Assembly: GCA_045652425.1 (NCBI GenBank)
Contig: JAZRUG010000019.1
Location: 6,134-70,133, forward strand
DNA from: RGIG1995 sp045652425
Lineage (GTDB): Bacteria; Bacillota; Clostridia; Oscillospirales; CAG-272
DNA: 64,000 bases
Reading direction: 5' to 3'
Shown here: piece by piece, positions 35,137 to 44,120 of the stretch
How positions within the stretch are numbered: the stretch's first letter is position 1
How the letters are laid out: every line of letters starts with the position of its first letter
Position numbers and translations under genes: made by a program
The notes under the pieces: generated by a model
The model's input: only the letters and a program-made list of their open reading frames with translations
What the model was told of the DNA's origin: nothing
Databases searched by the model: none

Positions 35137-35233
35137 GTGTTTTTCAAGAGGGGGCTTTTTGAGAAAAGCCCCCCTCTTAAACTCCACCGAAAACTTTAAA
35201 TAACACCGATTTAATAAGGAGAGTGATTTCACC

Positions 35234-35581
35234 TTGGCTGAACGCAGAATGTTCGCAAAATCCGTTATCGACAGCGACGATTTTCTTGAATTGTCCCTTA
35301 CGGCTCAAGCGCTTTATTTCCACCTTGCTATACGCGCCGACGACGACGGATTTATCAATAACCCAAAAAGAATCCAACGTATGATTGATTCTAAAGACGA
35401 TGACCTCAAAGAGCTTGAAAAAAGAGGTTTTATTTTTTACTTTACAAGCGGTGTCGTCGTTATCACTCATTGGAAATTGCATAATTACATAAAAAAAGAC
35501 CGTTATAAACCAACTATCCATAAAGATGAAATTGAATCACTTAATTGCACCGAAAACGGTACTTATGAATGGTATTATTGA
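35234..35581 (+). CDS. Truncated phage replisome organiser (N-terminal domain only)
   Basis: 115 residues starting at TTG with GGAGAGTGAT before it. The sequence AERRMFAKSVIDSDDFLELS, AQALYFHLAIRADDDGFINN and VITHWKLHNYIKKDRYKPT is the winged-helix N-terminal domain of phage replisome organiser/DnaD-like proteins, normally 230-280 residues. Here a stop follows the domain. The next 130 bases still carry A/G-rich, in-and-out-of-frame remains (GTILEPQYSIG) resembling the usual tail of these proteins. Its place between portal and scaffold is odd. Probably a decayed gene. Confidence 0.7.
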   Translation: MAERRMFAKSVIDSDDFLELSLTAQALYFHLAIRADDDGFINNPKRIQRMIDSKDDDLKELEKRGFIFYFTSGVVVITHWKLHNYIKKDRYKPTIHKDEIESLNCTENGTYEWYY

Positions 35582-35790
35582 TTCTTTTATTTTTTGTCAT
35601 TTTTACCAAACGTTTTTTTAGCGGTGTGTATGGAACCATCTTGGAACCATTTTGGAACCACAGTATAGTATAGGTTAGCAGAGATAAGATTAAGTGAGTA
35701 AAGAAAAGAAAAGAATAGAATAGTATAGTTCATATATAGTATATGTGAGTATACAGTTAGGGGCCGACCTTGGAACCGATAATTCCGCAG

Positions 35791-35834
35791 TTTTCCACAC
35801 AGTTTTCAACACCCTTTCCACACAGTTTTCCACA
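35791..35834. promoter_or_regulatory. DnaA-box-like iteron array, candidate origin remnant
   Basis: Four 9-mers near TTWTCCACA spaced 12, 12 and 11 bases apart: TTTTCCACA (35791), TTTTCAACA (35803), CTTTCCACA (35815), TTTTCCACA (35826). They sit about 210 bases after the replisome-organiser stump, where phages of this type often keep their origin. Confidence 0.45.
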
Positions 35835-35984
35835 ACAACACCTTTGGTAATATTGACGAAGCTTTTTTGAGGCGTACGTTATATACAATAGAGATATTGT
35901 TTGTTCAGATTTGCTTATACGGAGATTCCTCACCTTCGCTCGAAATAACTATAGGGGAAATGCTTGTACAAATAACATTAAGCA

Positions 35985-36100
35985 GTCATTCTGAATGTAG
36001 CGACCGAAAAGAGGCGGAATCGAAGAATCCCATTATTCTTATATATAACCTTATGGAATCCTTCGACTTCGAGGGCGTTGCCCTCTTCGTTCAGGATAAC
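35985..36100. repeat. MITE-like repeat R2, diverged copy inside the phage cluster
   Basis: GTCATTCTGAA at the left and TTCAGGATAAC at the right, with GAATCGAAGAATCCCATTATT and GGAATCCTTCGACTTCG inside. It matches the plan of 15386-15500 and 48313-48427 but is clearly diverged. With the iterons it explains much of the 650-base gap 35582-36231. Confidence 0.8.
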
Positions 36101-36231
36101 TATATTATACGTTTGTGCGAACTTCTTAAAATTTTTCTGCCATTAACTCTACTTTGGGGAGAGTTTTATTAGAATGTATGTTATAATATCACCCGAGATA
36201 ACACAAAACTCTGACACTTCGGAAAGGAACG

Positions 36232-37056
36232 ATGTATTTTATGAAAAAACAAAATCTCTTTAGTATCGGTTTGCAGTTCTTTGCTGAAAATGACGTTAGC
36301 GATAACACTAACGTCAATACGGGTGCCGCATCACCCGAAGCAGCAGAAAACACCAACGGTCAAACTCCTGTCGCAGAATTCGACGACAATCAGTTAGAAA
36401 TGGAGTTCGAACAGCTCATCAAGGGCGGTAAGTACGAAAACGCTTTCAAAAAACGCACACAGGGCATTATCGACAAGCGTTTCAAAGGTTACAAGTCCCT
36501 CGAAGAGTCTGTGGCTAAACAACAGCCTTTAATCGATTTTCTCTCCGCCAAGTACGGAATCGACTCCTCTGACACGTCTGCCCTGCTTGAAAAAATGCAG
36601 AACGAAGCAAAAGAACCTAACACACAAAAAGAGAACAACGCAGATGCGCGTAATCAATCTATCAGAGAATCTTTTTTAGCCCAAAAAGCTAAAGCTCTTT
36701 CGCAACGATGGACTGACGAGGGTGAACAGCTAAAAAAACTCTTTCCTTCTTTTAATTTCAAAAACGAGCTTAAAAACCCCGTCTTCTCCTCACTTCTCAA
36801 AAGCGGTATGCCTCTTTCAAAAGCATATACGGCGGCTCATTCCGATGAAATACTCAAAAGCGCCGTTTCATCTACCGCCAAGAAGGTTGCCGAGCAAACT
36901 CTAAAATCCATACGCGCTAACGGCAGTCGCGTTGCCGAAAACGGACTTCATAACGGCGCAGGTACAGTCCGTAAAACAGACGTATCTTCCCTTACGGGTA
37001 AAGAAATACGCTCTATTATCAAGCAGGTCGAAAACGGCTCAAAAATCAGACTTTAA
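36232..37056 (+). CDS. Phage scaffold protein
   Basis: A 274-residue acidic, helix-rich protein with the N-terminal LQFFAE box seen in many phage scaffolds. A Gln/Glu/Lys-rich coiled-coil centre follows (KRTQGIIDKRFKGYKSLEES), then a C-terminal KEIRSIIKQVENGSKI that probably binds the capsid shell. It lies directly before the capsid gene, the standard place. Either ATG 36232 or ATG 36241 could start it; AAAGGA at 36223-36228 is close to the first and a little far from the second. Confidence 0.85.
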   Translation: MYFMKKQNLFSIGLQFFAENDVSDNTNVNTGAASPEAAENTNGQTPVAEFDDNQLEMEFEQLIKGGKYENAFKKRTQGIIDKRFKGYKSLEESVAKQQPLIDFLSAKYGIDSSDTSALLEKMQNEAKEPNTQKENNADARNQSIRESFLAQKAKALSQRWTDEGEQLKKLFPSFNFKNELKNPVFSSLLKSGMPLSKAYTAAHSDEILKSAVSSTAKKVAEQTLKSIRANGSRVAENGLHNGAGTVRKTDVSSLTGKEIRSIIKQVENGSKIRL

Positions 37057-37184
37057 TTTGAGTGTGTTTTTTTCAAAATACACTCGCAGTTTAAAACGGT
37101 TCAAAAATCAGACTTTGACACGCTTTCTATCCTGTGTCTTCTGCGCATTTTTTCACACATTTCACGTAAAGGAGATTATTTATT

Positions 37185-38519
37185 ATGGAAAACATTACTA
37201 CATACGGTGCAAACACAGCAGTACACGGTACTGACGGTATGGTTAACGCCCAGAGCGGTGTTACCTCTTCCTATAACAACGGCGGTCTTTCCGCTGAAAT
37301 GAAAACTTTTTACGATAAAACGCTTATCGAACTTGCAACACCCAACCTCGTTCACATGCAGTTCGGTCAGAAGCGCCCTATCCCCCCTCACGGCGGTAAA
37401 ACCGTTGAGTTCCGCAGAATGAAGCCCCTCGCTAAAAACCTTAACGCTATTACCGAGGGTATCACTCCCGCCGGTACAAAAATGACCGTCGTTCCCCTCA
37501 CCGCTACTCTTAACCAGTACGGCGACTACATCGAACAGACTGACCTTATCGAAATGACTGCTATCGACAATACGGTTATCGAAGCTACAAAGCTCCTCGC
37601 TGACCAGGCAGGCAGAACTATCGATACTATCGTCAGAGATGTACTCCAGACAGGTACAAACGTTAACTACTGCTCAAGCGAAAAGAACGGCGCTATCGTT
37701 GTTAATACTTCTCGTTCTGCCCTCGACAAGAACGCAAAACTCCGCGTTGTTGACGTATTCAAGGCTGCCGCACAGCTTAAGGCTGTTAACGCTCCTACTA
37801 TCGACGGCAAGTACGTCGCTATTATTCACCCCCACGTCGCTTTCGACTTGATGCAGGAATCAGGCGATGCTTGGGTTGACATCAAAAAGTACGCAGAACC
37901 CGAAAAGATTCTTAACGGCGAACTCGGTACTCTCGGCGGCGTTAGATTCGTTGAGTCCTCCGAAGCTAAAATCAACTACGGAAAGGACCTCTCCGAAACC
38001 GCCCGTACACTTACTCCCACGGCATATACCGCCAACGGTAACGGCTCCGTTTCCGACGGCTGCGGCTCTAAATCTGCTTATCAGATTACTGTTAACGAAA
38101 GCATCTCTCCCGACCTCGTCGGCAGAACTCTTCAGTACTATGATGCAAGCGAAGATAAGGCAGTAAACTTTAAGGTTGTCGGCGTTAACGTCGAATCGAA
38201 GTTCATCTTCGCTGACGCGCCTATCGGTGTTACCTTTGCATCGGGAGATATGCTCTTCCCCGGCGAAGGCGGTAAATTGGGTACTGCTACCTATTCAACT
38301 ATCTTCCTCGGCGCCGATGCCTACGGTATCATCGATATTAACGGCACGGGTACAATCGAGCATATCGTTAAGCAGAGAGGCTACGGAAACGATCCCCTTA
38401 ACCAGAGAAGCTCTATCGGTTGGAAAGCATTTATGTGCGCTTCTATCCTCGCCGATGACTATATCCTCCGCGTTGAGTCCGGCTCTTCCTTCTCCGACGA
38501 TATCTCCGAAGCCAACTAA
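37185..38519 (+). CDS. Major capsid protein, N4-gp56 family
   Basis: A 444-residue HK97-fold coat protein. The family block is clear: LSAEMKTFYDKTLIELATPN, VHMQFGQKRPIPPHGGKTVE, FRRMKPLAKNLNAITEGITP, then DLIEMTAIDNTVIEATKLL and GRTIDTIVRDVLQTGTNV. A Gly/Ser-rich insertion at about 285-305 may be a surface loop. Start follows AAGGAGAT. The open, full-length gene argues that capsid function is, or was recently, under selection. Confidence 0.95.
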   Translation: MENITTYGANTAVHGTDGMVNAQSGVTSSYNNGGLSAEMKTFYDKTLIELATPNLVHMQFGQKRPIPPHGGKTVEFRRMKPLAKNLNAITEGITPAGTKMTVVPLTATLNQYGDYIEQTDLIEMTAIDNTVIEATKLLADQAGRTIDTIVRDVLQTGTNVNYCSSEKNGAIVVNTSRSALDKNAKLRVVDVFKAAAQLKAVNAPTIDGKYVAIIHPHVAFDLMQESGDAWVDIKKYAEPEKILNGELGTLGGVRFVESSEAKINYGKDLSETARTLTPTAYTANGNGSVSDGCGSKSAYQITVNESISPDLVGRTLQYYDASEDKAVNFKVVGVNVESKFIFADAPIGVTFASGDMLFPGEGGKLGTATYSTIFLGADAYGIIDINGTGTIEHIVKQRGYGNDPLNQRSSIGWKAFMCASILADDYILRVESGSSFSDDISEAN

Positions 38520-38523
38520 CTTA

Positions 38524-38665
38524 CCTACTTTCTTTGAGGAAGAAAGTAGGCAAAGAACCTTTTGATAAAGGGTTTGTGCCTCTATTTATTATTGGTACAG
38601 TCCTACTTTCTTGAAACAAAGTAGGCAAAGAACCTTTTGATAAAGGGTTTGTGCCACTTTTTATT
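38524..38665. repeat. Two R1 hairpin units behind the capsid gene
   Basis: CCTACTTTCTTTGAGGAAGAAAGTAGG and CCTACTTTCTTGAAACAAAGTAGG, each followed by GCAAAGAACCTTTTGATAAAGGG. The second belongs to the 38603-38740 unit. Confidence 0.8.
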
Positions 38666-38740
38666 AACTGTACGAGCATTATTAGATATCTGTAGGGGAG
38701 GGGTCTCCCCTCCCGTTCTCGTCTTGCAAAAAGAAAGCGA
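38603..38740. repeat. R1-R6 repeat unit, copy 2, inside the phage cluster
   Basis: Direct-orientation copy of 32604-32746: the GTACGAGCATTATTAGATATC segment, GTAGGGGAGGGGTCTCCCCT and the CCGTTCTCGTCTTGCAAAAAG end. Beyond it, 38742-38905 is AT-rich with a GGCGGGGG-containing inverted repeat (CCCCCGCCGTT at 38823 with AACGGCGGGGG at 38859). Confidence 0.85.
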
Positions 38741-38822
38741 GGGGGTATTTTCTAATAAAGAATAGCCCCTATTATTACATCTAAAAACATTGCTCTTCTT
38801 TAGCTTATATAATACAACAATC

Positions 38823-38870
38823 CCCCCGCCGTTACGCAAAACAACTCTATAAAGAACAACGGCGGGGGAG
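38823..38870 (+). terminator. Possible terminator between capsid and connector genes
   Basis: CCCCCGCCGTT and AACGGCGGGGG pair over a 26-base loop, followed by AGCTGTTAATTATTTTCTTT. The T run is imperfect; it may limit read-through from the highly expressed capsid gene. Confidence 0.5.
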
Positions 38871-38922
38871 CTGTTAATTATTTTCTTTATTACAAATCAT
38901 TTTTTAAAAAGGAGATTTTTAT

Positions 38923-39135
38923 ATGAAAAAAAACAACAAGGATTTAGTACCCGTTTTTATTCCCTGTCGTTTCAAAGGCGACGACGTTCGCACCGTTTCT
39001 GTTAACGGCAAATACAAGCATATCCCCACCGGTAAACATTTTCTTATCGAAAGATGCTTCGCCGAGGCTGTTTCTAACGCACTCCTTGCAGATGAGTTGG
39101 CTGAAAAATTCAAAGCCTCGGTTTCAAACGACTAA
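38923..39135 (+). CDS. Small phage protein of unknown function
   Basis: 70 residues, AAGGAGAT before ATG. Basic N-terminus (KKNNKDLVPVFIP), a short strand pattern (VRTVSVNGKYKHIPTGKHFLI) and an acidic helical end. I do not recognise a family. Its position right after the capsid and before the connector fits a head decoration or completion protein, but this is only positional. Confidence 0.65.
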   Translation: MKKNNKDLVPVFIPCRFKGDDVRTVSVNGKYKHIPTGKHFLIERCFAEAVSNALLADELAEKFKASVSND

Positions 39136-39160
39136 AATCTAAAAAAAGGAGGCTTACACT

Positions 39161-39535
39161 ATGACTCTGAAAGAAGCTATCGTTAAATTCGACACCGAAA
39201 AAAGCAACACTATCCCTGACGAGCTGAAAATAGGGTGGCTCTCCTCCCTCGACTCATCTGTATTTCACACCCTTGTTTTAACCCACGATAACCCTAATGC
39301 CATTACCTTTTCGCCATATACGCCCGAAACCTCGGAGGATAGTGTCCTCATTATCCCCGAGCCTTTCACCGACATATATTTTCACTATCTTTCAATGAAA
39401 TCGGACCTTTACTACTCCGACATCAACAAATACAACGTTGACCTCTCTCTCTATTCCGCACTTTATCTTGAGTTTGAGCGATTCTACAACAGAAATTATA
39501 TGCCGAAAAAAACAACCCACTATTTTAACGTCTGA
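39161..39535 (+). CDS. Phage head-tail connector-like protein
   Basis: 124 residues, AAAGGAGG before ATG. TLKEAIVKFDTEKSNTIPDE, KIGWLSSLDSSVF and the IIPEPFTDIYFHYLSMKSDL, FERFYNRNYMP end are all-helical and resemble adaptor proteins that follow N4-gp56-type capsids in gut phages. Assigned from size, position and general likeness, not from a diagnostic motif. Confidence 0.6.
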   Translation: MTLKEAIVKFDTEKSNTIPDELKIGWLSSLDSSVFHTLVLTHDNPNAITFSPYTPETSEDSVLIIPEPFTDIYFHYLSMKSDLYYSDINKYNVDLSLYSALYLEFERFYNRNYMPKKTTHYFNV

Positions 39536-39553
39536 CTGTAAGGGGGTAATTTT

Positions 39554-41347
39554 ATGCACTTTCCAAGACTTACACCAACAAAAACTATAGAAAACGTTAT
39601 AAGCTCATTCGGCGGTGTCAATACCACCACAAGCTGTCCCGAAAACTGCTTTATTGACACACAAAACACGTCTTCTTCCCTCTACCCCTTACTTTCAACA
39701 AGAGAAAGGCGTTATCTGCTTTCAAACCTTAACGTGATGCCCACGGCACTCCACACGGCAACCGGCGTAACATGTACCGTCGGCACCTCCCTTTACTATA
39801 ACGGCGTTTTACAGTATGACGAGTTATCCCCCGACACCCCCAAACACCTTGTTGCTATGGGGAGAACCATCATCGTCTTTCCCGACGGATATTATATAAA
39901 CACGTTAGAGGTTGACAAAAAAGGCAACTGTAAAGAAAAAGGAACCATAACCAACGAGGCAAAATACGGCGGTGGTGAAGTGGTGTCAATTTTTCCTTGT
40001 GTCAAAGATCTTCCCATACCGGTCAGCTCTGACGCTCCGCCTAACCCAACAGAAAATCCTCTTTGGCTCGACAACAGAGACTCACCCGCTACTTTATTGC
40101 AATATATGAAAGAGTCAGACACCTGGGTGGAAGTACAGCCCGACTGTTGTTGCATCGAAATAAATCAAATTGATATATATTTCGTATCAGGCGACGTAAT
40201 AGAAATACAGGGACTCGATTCGCGAATAAACGGCAAAGCTAAAGTTCTTAAATGTGATAAAAACAGAATCGTCATTGACAAATACTTTGATACGATTGAA
40301 GTATTTGAAATATTTGACCAGGCAAACTGCAAAATAAAAAAACTGTTACCCATTATGGACTTTGTATGCGAACATCAGAACCGAATTTTCGGCTGTCGAT
40401 ACGGACTTGACCACCTGGGTAACTTCGTTAACGAAATATATGCTTCAAAATTAGGTGCTCCGGGGGATTGGACTTCATTCTACGGCGTATCCACCGACAG
40501 CTACACCGCTTCTTGCGGAAGCGAAGGTCCCTTTACGGGTATCATATCCCACATGGGTTACGTCGTATTTTTCAAGGAAAACAAAATACACAGACTTTTC
40601 GGCACCAAGCCCTCAAACTATACTCTTTACGAGGATTCCTTTACGGGTGTAAAACTGGGCAGCGAAAAGTCCCTCTGTCTGCATAACGGTACTTTGTACT
40701 ATCACGGAAATGACGGTATATATTCGTATGCGGGAAGCACTCCCACACTGCTTTCAAGAGATTTGGGAAACTTATCCTACAAAAATGCCGTAGCGGCTTT
40801 TTGCAAAAACAAATATTACGTAAGCCTTTTAACTTCAAGCGGTACGCCGATACTTTACGTTTACGACACCGAAAGAAACGTATGGCACCGAGAGGATTCT
40901 TCAAGATACATCCACATGGGTAAATTTGAAAATAATATCCTCGGTTTAAAAGAAGAAAACGGCAAGTATTCCGCTGAACTTGTCGTAGGAAATTATATCC
41001 CTTACGCTTTAAGTATGATGCATATCTCTCCAAAAAAAGAAGCAGACTTCGAATGGTATGCGGAAACGTCTGACATAGGCTTTTTCACAGACGATGCAAA
41101 AACTTTAACGAGGCTGTCTCTGCGTCTACAGCTCGATTGGGGAAGCACCTTACGGCTTTATATTATGACGGATTCAAGCGGAATATGGAAGAGCTGCGGT
41201 TCGCTTGTCGGAGGCAAGTTAAAAACGTTTTCACTCAACGTAGCGCCTCCAAGATGTGACCATCTTCGACTGAAATTTGTCGGACGCGGCGGCTGTAAAA
41301 TTTATTCGCTCTCCAAAGTATTTGAATATTCGGGAGAGGTGATATAA
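39554..41347 (+). CDS. Large tail protein, probable beta-propeller nozzle
   Basis: 597 residues, almost wholly beta. Successive blade-like segments end in aromatic/Asp turns (GTSLYYNGVLQYDEL, GRTIIVFPDGYYINT, CEHQNRIFGCRYG, GYVVFFKENKIHRLFG, HNGTLYYHGNDGIYSYAGS, NKYYVSLLTSSG, YVYDTERNVWHRED). This pattern is like podovirus tail-tube (nozzle) proteins. The N-terminal part SFGGVNTTTSCPENCFIDTQN may contact the portal or connector. It is followed after two bases by the first fibre gene. The name rests on fold-like pattern and place. Confidence 0.55.
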   Translation: MHFPRLTPTKTIENVISSFGGVNTTTSCPENCFIDTQNTSSSLYPLLSTRERRYLLSNLNVMPTALHTATGVTCTVGTSLYYNGVLQYDELSPDTPKHLVAMGRTIIVFPDGYYINTLEVDKKGNCKEKGTITNEAKYGGGEVVSIFPCVKDLPIPVSSDAPPNPTENPLWLDNRDSPATLLQYMKESDTWVEVQPDCCCIEINQIDIYFVSGDVIEIQGLDSRINGKAKVLKCDKNRIVIDKYFDTIEVFEIFDQANCKIKKLLPIMDFVCEHQNRIFGCRYGLDHLGNFVNEIYASKLGAPGDWTSFYGVSTDSYTASCGSEGPFTGIISHMGYVVFFKENKIHRLFGTKPSNYTLYEDSFTGVKLGSEKSLCLHNGTLYYHGNDGIYSYAGSTPTLLSRDLGNLSYKNAVAAFCKNKYYVSLLTSSGTPILYVYDTERNVWHREDSSRYIHMGKFENNILGLKEENGKYSAELVVGNYIPYALSMMHISPKKEADFEWYAETSDIGFFTDDAKTLTRLSLRLQLDWGSTLRLYIMTDSSGIWKSCGSLVGGKLKTFSLNVAPPRCDHLRLKFVGRGGCKIYSLSKVFEYSGEVI

Positions 41348-41349
41348 CT

Positions 41350-42504
41350 GTGTTTTCTAATATAACCCTCCCCACACTTGAAGAAATTTCGGATAAGAAT
41401 AACGCCGAAAAAATACGCGGTTATCTTGCTACTCTGCACGACCAGCTTCGGTATATGATGCTTAACATTGACACAGACAACCTATCCGACGGACTCAAAA
41501 CAACCATATCAGACGCCTCGGAAAATGCAGAATTTTCAAAAAACAACGTTATAGAACTCAACAAAGACGTAACGGAGCTAAACGGAAACGTTACAAACTT
41601 AAACGACGGTGTTACCCAGTTGAACGGTGACGTTACTAAAATAAACGGCAACGTTTCTAACCTAAACGACGGAGTAACACAACTGAACGGCGACGTTTCC
41701 AATCTAAACGACGGTGTTACTCATTTAAACGGTGAAGTTTCGCAGCTGAACGGTGAGGTATATGAAATCAAGCAAAGCCTCGTTAGTTACGGTGATAGAA
41801 TGTCTTCCGTTACCCAGACCGCAGATAAAATAAACTGGCTCATTAAAGACGGCACAAGCTCAAGCGACTTTACGCTGACCAGCCGTACTGCATCACTTAT
41901 TTCGGACTGTATAGATTTTACCGGTTACGTTAAATTTAACGACTTATCTCAAAGCGGCTCGACCTCCATTAACGGAAACAATATTATGACAGGAACGTTG
42001 TCGGCAGACAAAATATCGGTAACCGACCTCTCTGCCCTTTCCGCATCTATCGGCGGCTGGTCCTTAAACTCAACCGGTCTTTCAACTACGGCTTCAGGAT
42101 ACGGCTCACTTTCACTTAACTCCGCATCTTCATCAGATTCATATTGGCTGAAGGCTACGAATGCGAACGGCTATACTACTTTTTATATTTCAAAAAACGG
42201 TTCTTGTTATTTCAACGGAAGTTATATTTCAAACGGAAGCATAACCGCAAGTAAAATCAGCACCGACGGCGAAAATCGCCTGGACTTAACAAACAACTAC
42301 AACGGAATTAAAGTAGGCAGTACTGTGCATATTACGAACGGAAGCGTAACAAGACGTATGTTTGTTAACCCCGCAGGTATTCTTTCTTTTGATACGGGCG
42401 GCGGAAACACGGCATTTTCACTCGGTCTGACGCGCGACGGTTCGAATTATACCCTTTCCGTACTGAACGGCTCGGGACAAATCGTTGGAAATATTAATCT
42501 TTAA
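41350..42504 (+). CDS. Tail-fibre-like protein with heptad-repeat stalk
   Basis: 384 residues starting at GTG; GAGGTGA lies inside the end of the preceding gene. Residues about 75-140 are a nearly perfect heptad series (V-T/S-x-L-N-G/D-x, at least nine units), predicted to form a parallel coiled-coil trimer. A glycine/serine-rich beta region follows (ASASIGGWSLNSTG, GNGYTTFYISKNGSCYFNGS-like), as in shaft or knob domains of fibres. No chaperone or depolymerase motif is seen. It probably contacts the host surface. Confidence 0.75.
   Translation: MFSNITLPTLEEISDKNNAEKIRGYLATLHDQLRYMMLNIDTDNLSDGLKTTISDASENAEFSKNNVIELNKDVTELNGNVTNLNDGVTQLNGDVTKINGNVSNLNDGVTQLNGDVSNLNDGVTHLNGEVSQLNGEVYEIKQSLVSYGDRMSSVTQTADKINWLIKDGTSSSDFTLTSRTASLISDCIDFTGYVKFNDLSQSGSTSINGNNIMTGTLSADKISVTDLSALSASIGGWSLNSTGLSTTASGYGSLSLNSASSSDSYWLKATNANGYTTFYISKNGSCYFNGSYISNGSITASKISTDGENRLDLTNNYNGIKVGSTVHITNGSVTRRMFVNPAGILSFDTGGGNTAFSLGLTRDGSNYTLSVLNGSGQIVGNINL
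41560..41775. repeat. 21-bp tandem repeat encoding the fibre heptads
   Basis: About ten 21-base units on the pattern GTTACYMARYTRAACGGYGAC. Longer 63-base superunits also recur (GGTGTTACCCAGTTGAACGG, GGAGTAACACAACTGAACGG). Length change by recombination is plausible. Confidence 0.85.
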
Positions 42505-42523
42505 TTTTTAAGGAGAAACAGAA

Positions 42524-42880
42524 ATGACAGTAAAAAATATTGACCTGCTTAAATGCGTTACCCCCATGAAACTTCTTTGTGAAAAAGATAACGTCGGCTT
42601 TTTGACAGCCCTTGCCATAAGCAAAAACGTTCGCGAAATCGACAAGGCTCTCGAAAATTATCTTTCGCAAAAGCAATTGCTTAACGACAAATATTTAATA
42701 ACGGGAAGCGGTACACAGACAATTAAAAGCGGTTTGGAGGAAGAATATTTCCACAAAGTTACCGAACTTAACGACAGAGAAATAACTCTCACCATTCAAA
42801 CCATAGACGCTAACGAGCTTGCGGCTATAACGTTCCCCCCAAAATACGTTGAAGGAATAGCCTTTATGCTCGATATGTAA
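42524..42880 (+). CDS. Small phage protein, DUF1617-like
   Basis: 118 residues, AAGGAGAAA before ATG. Helical N-half (LLTALAISKNVREIDKALENY is the type of region), then a strand-rich end (REITLTIQTIDANELAAITF). Similar-sized proteins, often DUF1617, lie next to fibre genes in Firmicutes phages; the likeness is weak. No function can be given. Confidence 0.55.
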   Translation: MTVKNIDLLKCVTPMKLLCEKDNVGFLTALAISKNVREIDKALENYLSQKQLLNDKYLITGSGTQTIKSGLEEEYFHKVTELNDREITLTIQTIDANELAAITFPPKYVEGIAFMLDM

Positions 42881-42896
42881 AAAGGAGTGATATAAC

Positions 42897-44117
42897 TTGG
42901 CTACTACTCTTACGAAAAAGAAATACGAGGAAAGCGAAAAGGTAAAAGAAGCTTTCCAAAACTACACCGATTACAAAGACAACGGTAAACCAAAGGACTA
43001 TACTTTTTCCGACGCCGAGCTTTTAACACAGACTCAAAACGAGTTCTTCAACAAAGAAAAGTTTTCTTATGACCTTGAAAGCGATCCTCTTTATAATCAG
43101 TACAAGAAAAGTTATATTGAGCAAGGTAAACAGGCTATGGAAGACTCCGTCGGAAACGCTGCGGCTCTGTCGGGCGGTTATTCCAACTCATACGCGCAGA
43201 CTGTAGGCGCGAAGGCTTATAACAGTTATCTCGACAAGCTGAACAACGTTATCCCCGAATTGTACGAGGCGGCATACTCCCGTTACAATGACGAACTGAA
43301 AAATCTTGAAAATAAACTCGGTTATCTTTCCGACAAGAATAAAGAGGAATATTCGCGATATCTTGACAGCTATTCTCACTACTCCGACGAGGTAAATGCA
43401 TTACGCGACCTTTATCTTACCGAATACAAAAACGATATGGCAATACAGGACAGCGAATGGGAATCAGCTTATAAGTTAGCTATGAAAGAGCAAGAAAAAG
43501 AACTTGCCGAAGCAGAAAACCAATATAAGTACTATGTTGCCGACCTTGAAAAACAACAGTTTGACGAGGAACAGAAGTATAAATATTACGCCGCTGACCT
43601 CGAAAAACAACAGTTTGATGAAGAGCAGAAATATAAATATTATACTGCCGACCTCGAAAAACAGCAGTTTGACGCTAAACTTGCAGCTGAACAAGCGCAA
43701 TTTGATGCCGAGCTTGCCGCAGAAAAGGCGTATAAATATTACGCTGCTAACCTCGAAAAGCAACAGGCTGATGCTAAACTCGCAGCCGAACAGGCGCAGT
43801 TCGATGCAAAACTGGAATACCAAAAGACGCTTGATGCACAAGAGGATAAATACCGTGAACAAGAACTGCGAATCGAACGCCAGAAGGTTGTTAACGCAAA
43901 TCAGCAGTTCTGGGCAGAATTCGATGAAAAAACCAAGGATTACATAAGCCAGAACGAGCTTTACATAATGCAGGCAAACGGTCAGCTTTATGACGTTATG
44001 TCGGCTTTGGATTACAATTACGAAGACGAATCTACCGTAAGATATAAGGCTCTCGTTATGGGAATTGACGAGGACTATATTGACTCGTACTTCGAAGCAA
44101 AATATAAAGGGAGGTAA
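42897..44117 (+). CDS. Phage structural protein with repetitive coiled coil
   Basis: 406 residues starting at TTG (GGAGTGAT before it). The N-half has GNAAALSGGYSNSYAQTVGA and AYNSYLDKLNNVIPELYEAA, which I know as a recurrent module in gut-phage virion proteins. Residues about 200-320 consist of imperfect repeats KYKYYAADLEKQQFDEEQ and KLAAEQAQFDA, strongly coiled-coil. A helical C-terminus follows. It may be an internal ejection or tail-shaft protein. The repeated DNA (43505-43850) shows recent unit duplication. Confidence 0.6.
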   Translation: MATTLTKKKYEESEKVKEAFQNYTDYKDNGKPKDYTFSDAELLTQTQNEFFNKEKFSYDLESDPLYNQYKKSYIEQGKQAMEDSVGNAAALSGGYSNSYAQTVGAKAYNSYLDKLNNVIPELYEAAYSRYNDELKNLENKLGYLSDKNKEEYSRYLDSYSHYSDEVNALRDLYLTEYKNDMAIQDSEWESAYKLAMKEQEKELAEAENQYKYYVADLEKQQFDEEQKYKYYAADLEKQQFDEEQKYKYYTADLEKQQFDAKLAAEQAQFDAELAAEKAYKYYAANLEKQQADAKLAAEQAQFDAKLEYQKTLDAQEDKYREQELRIERQKVVNANQQFWAEFDEKTKDYISQNELYIMQANGQLYDVMSALDYNYEDESTVRYKALVMGIDEDYIDSYFEAKYKGR

Positions 44118-44120
44118 TAT

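Noticed and set aside
36154..36187. Promoter before the scaffold gene
   Set aside because: A TATAAT is present at 36182-36187, but no -35 box at 16-18 bases; TTGGGG is 22 bases away.
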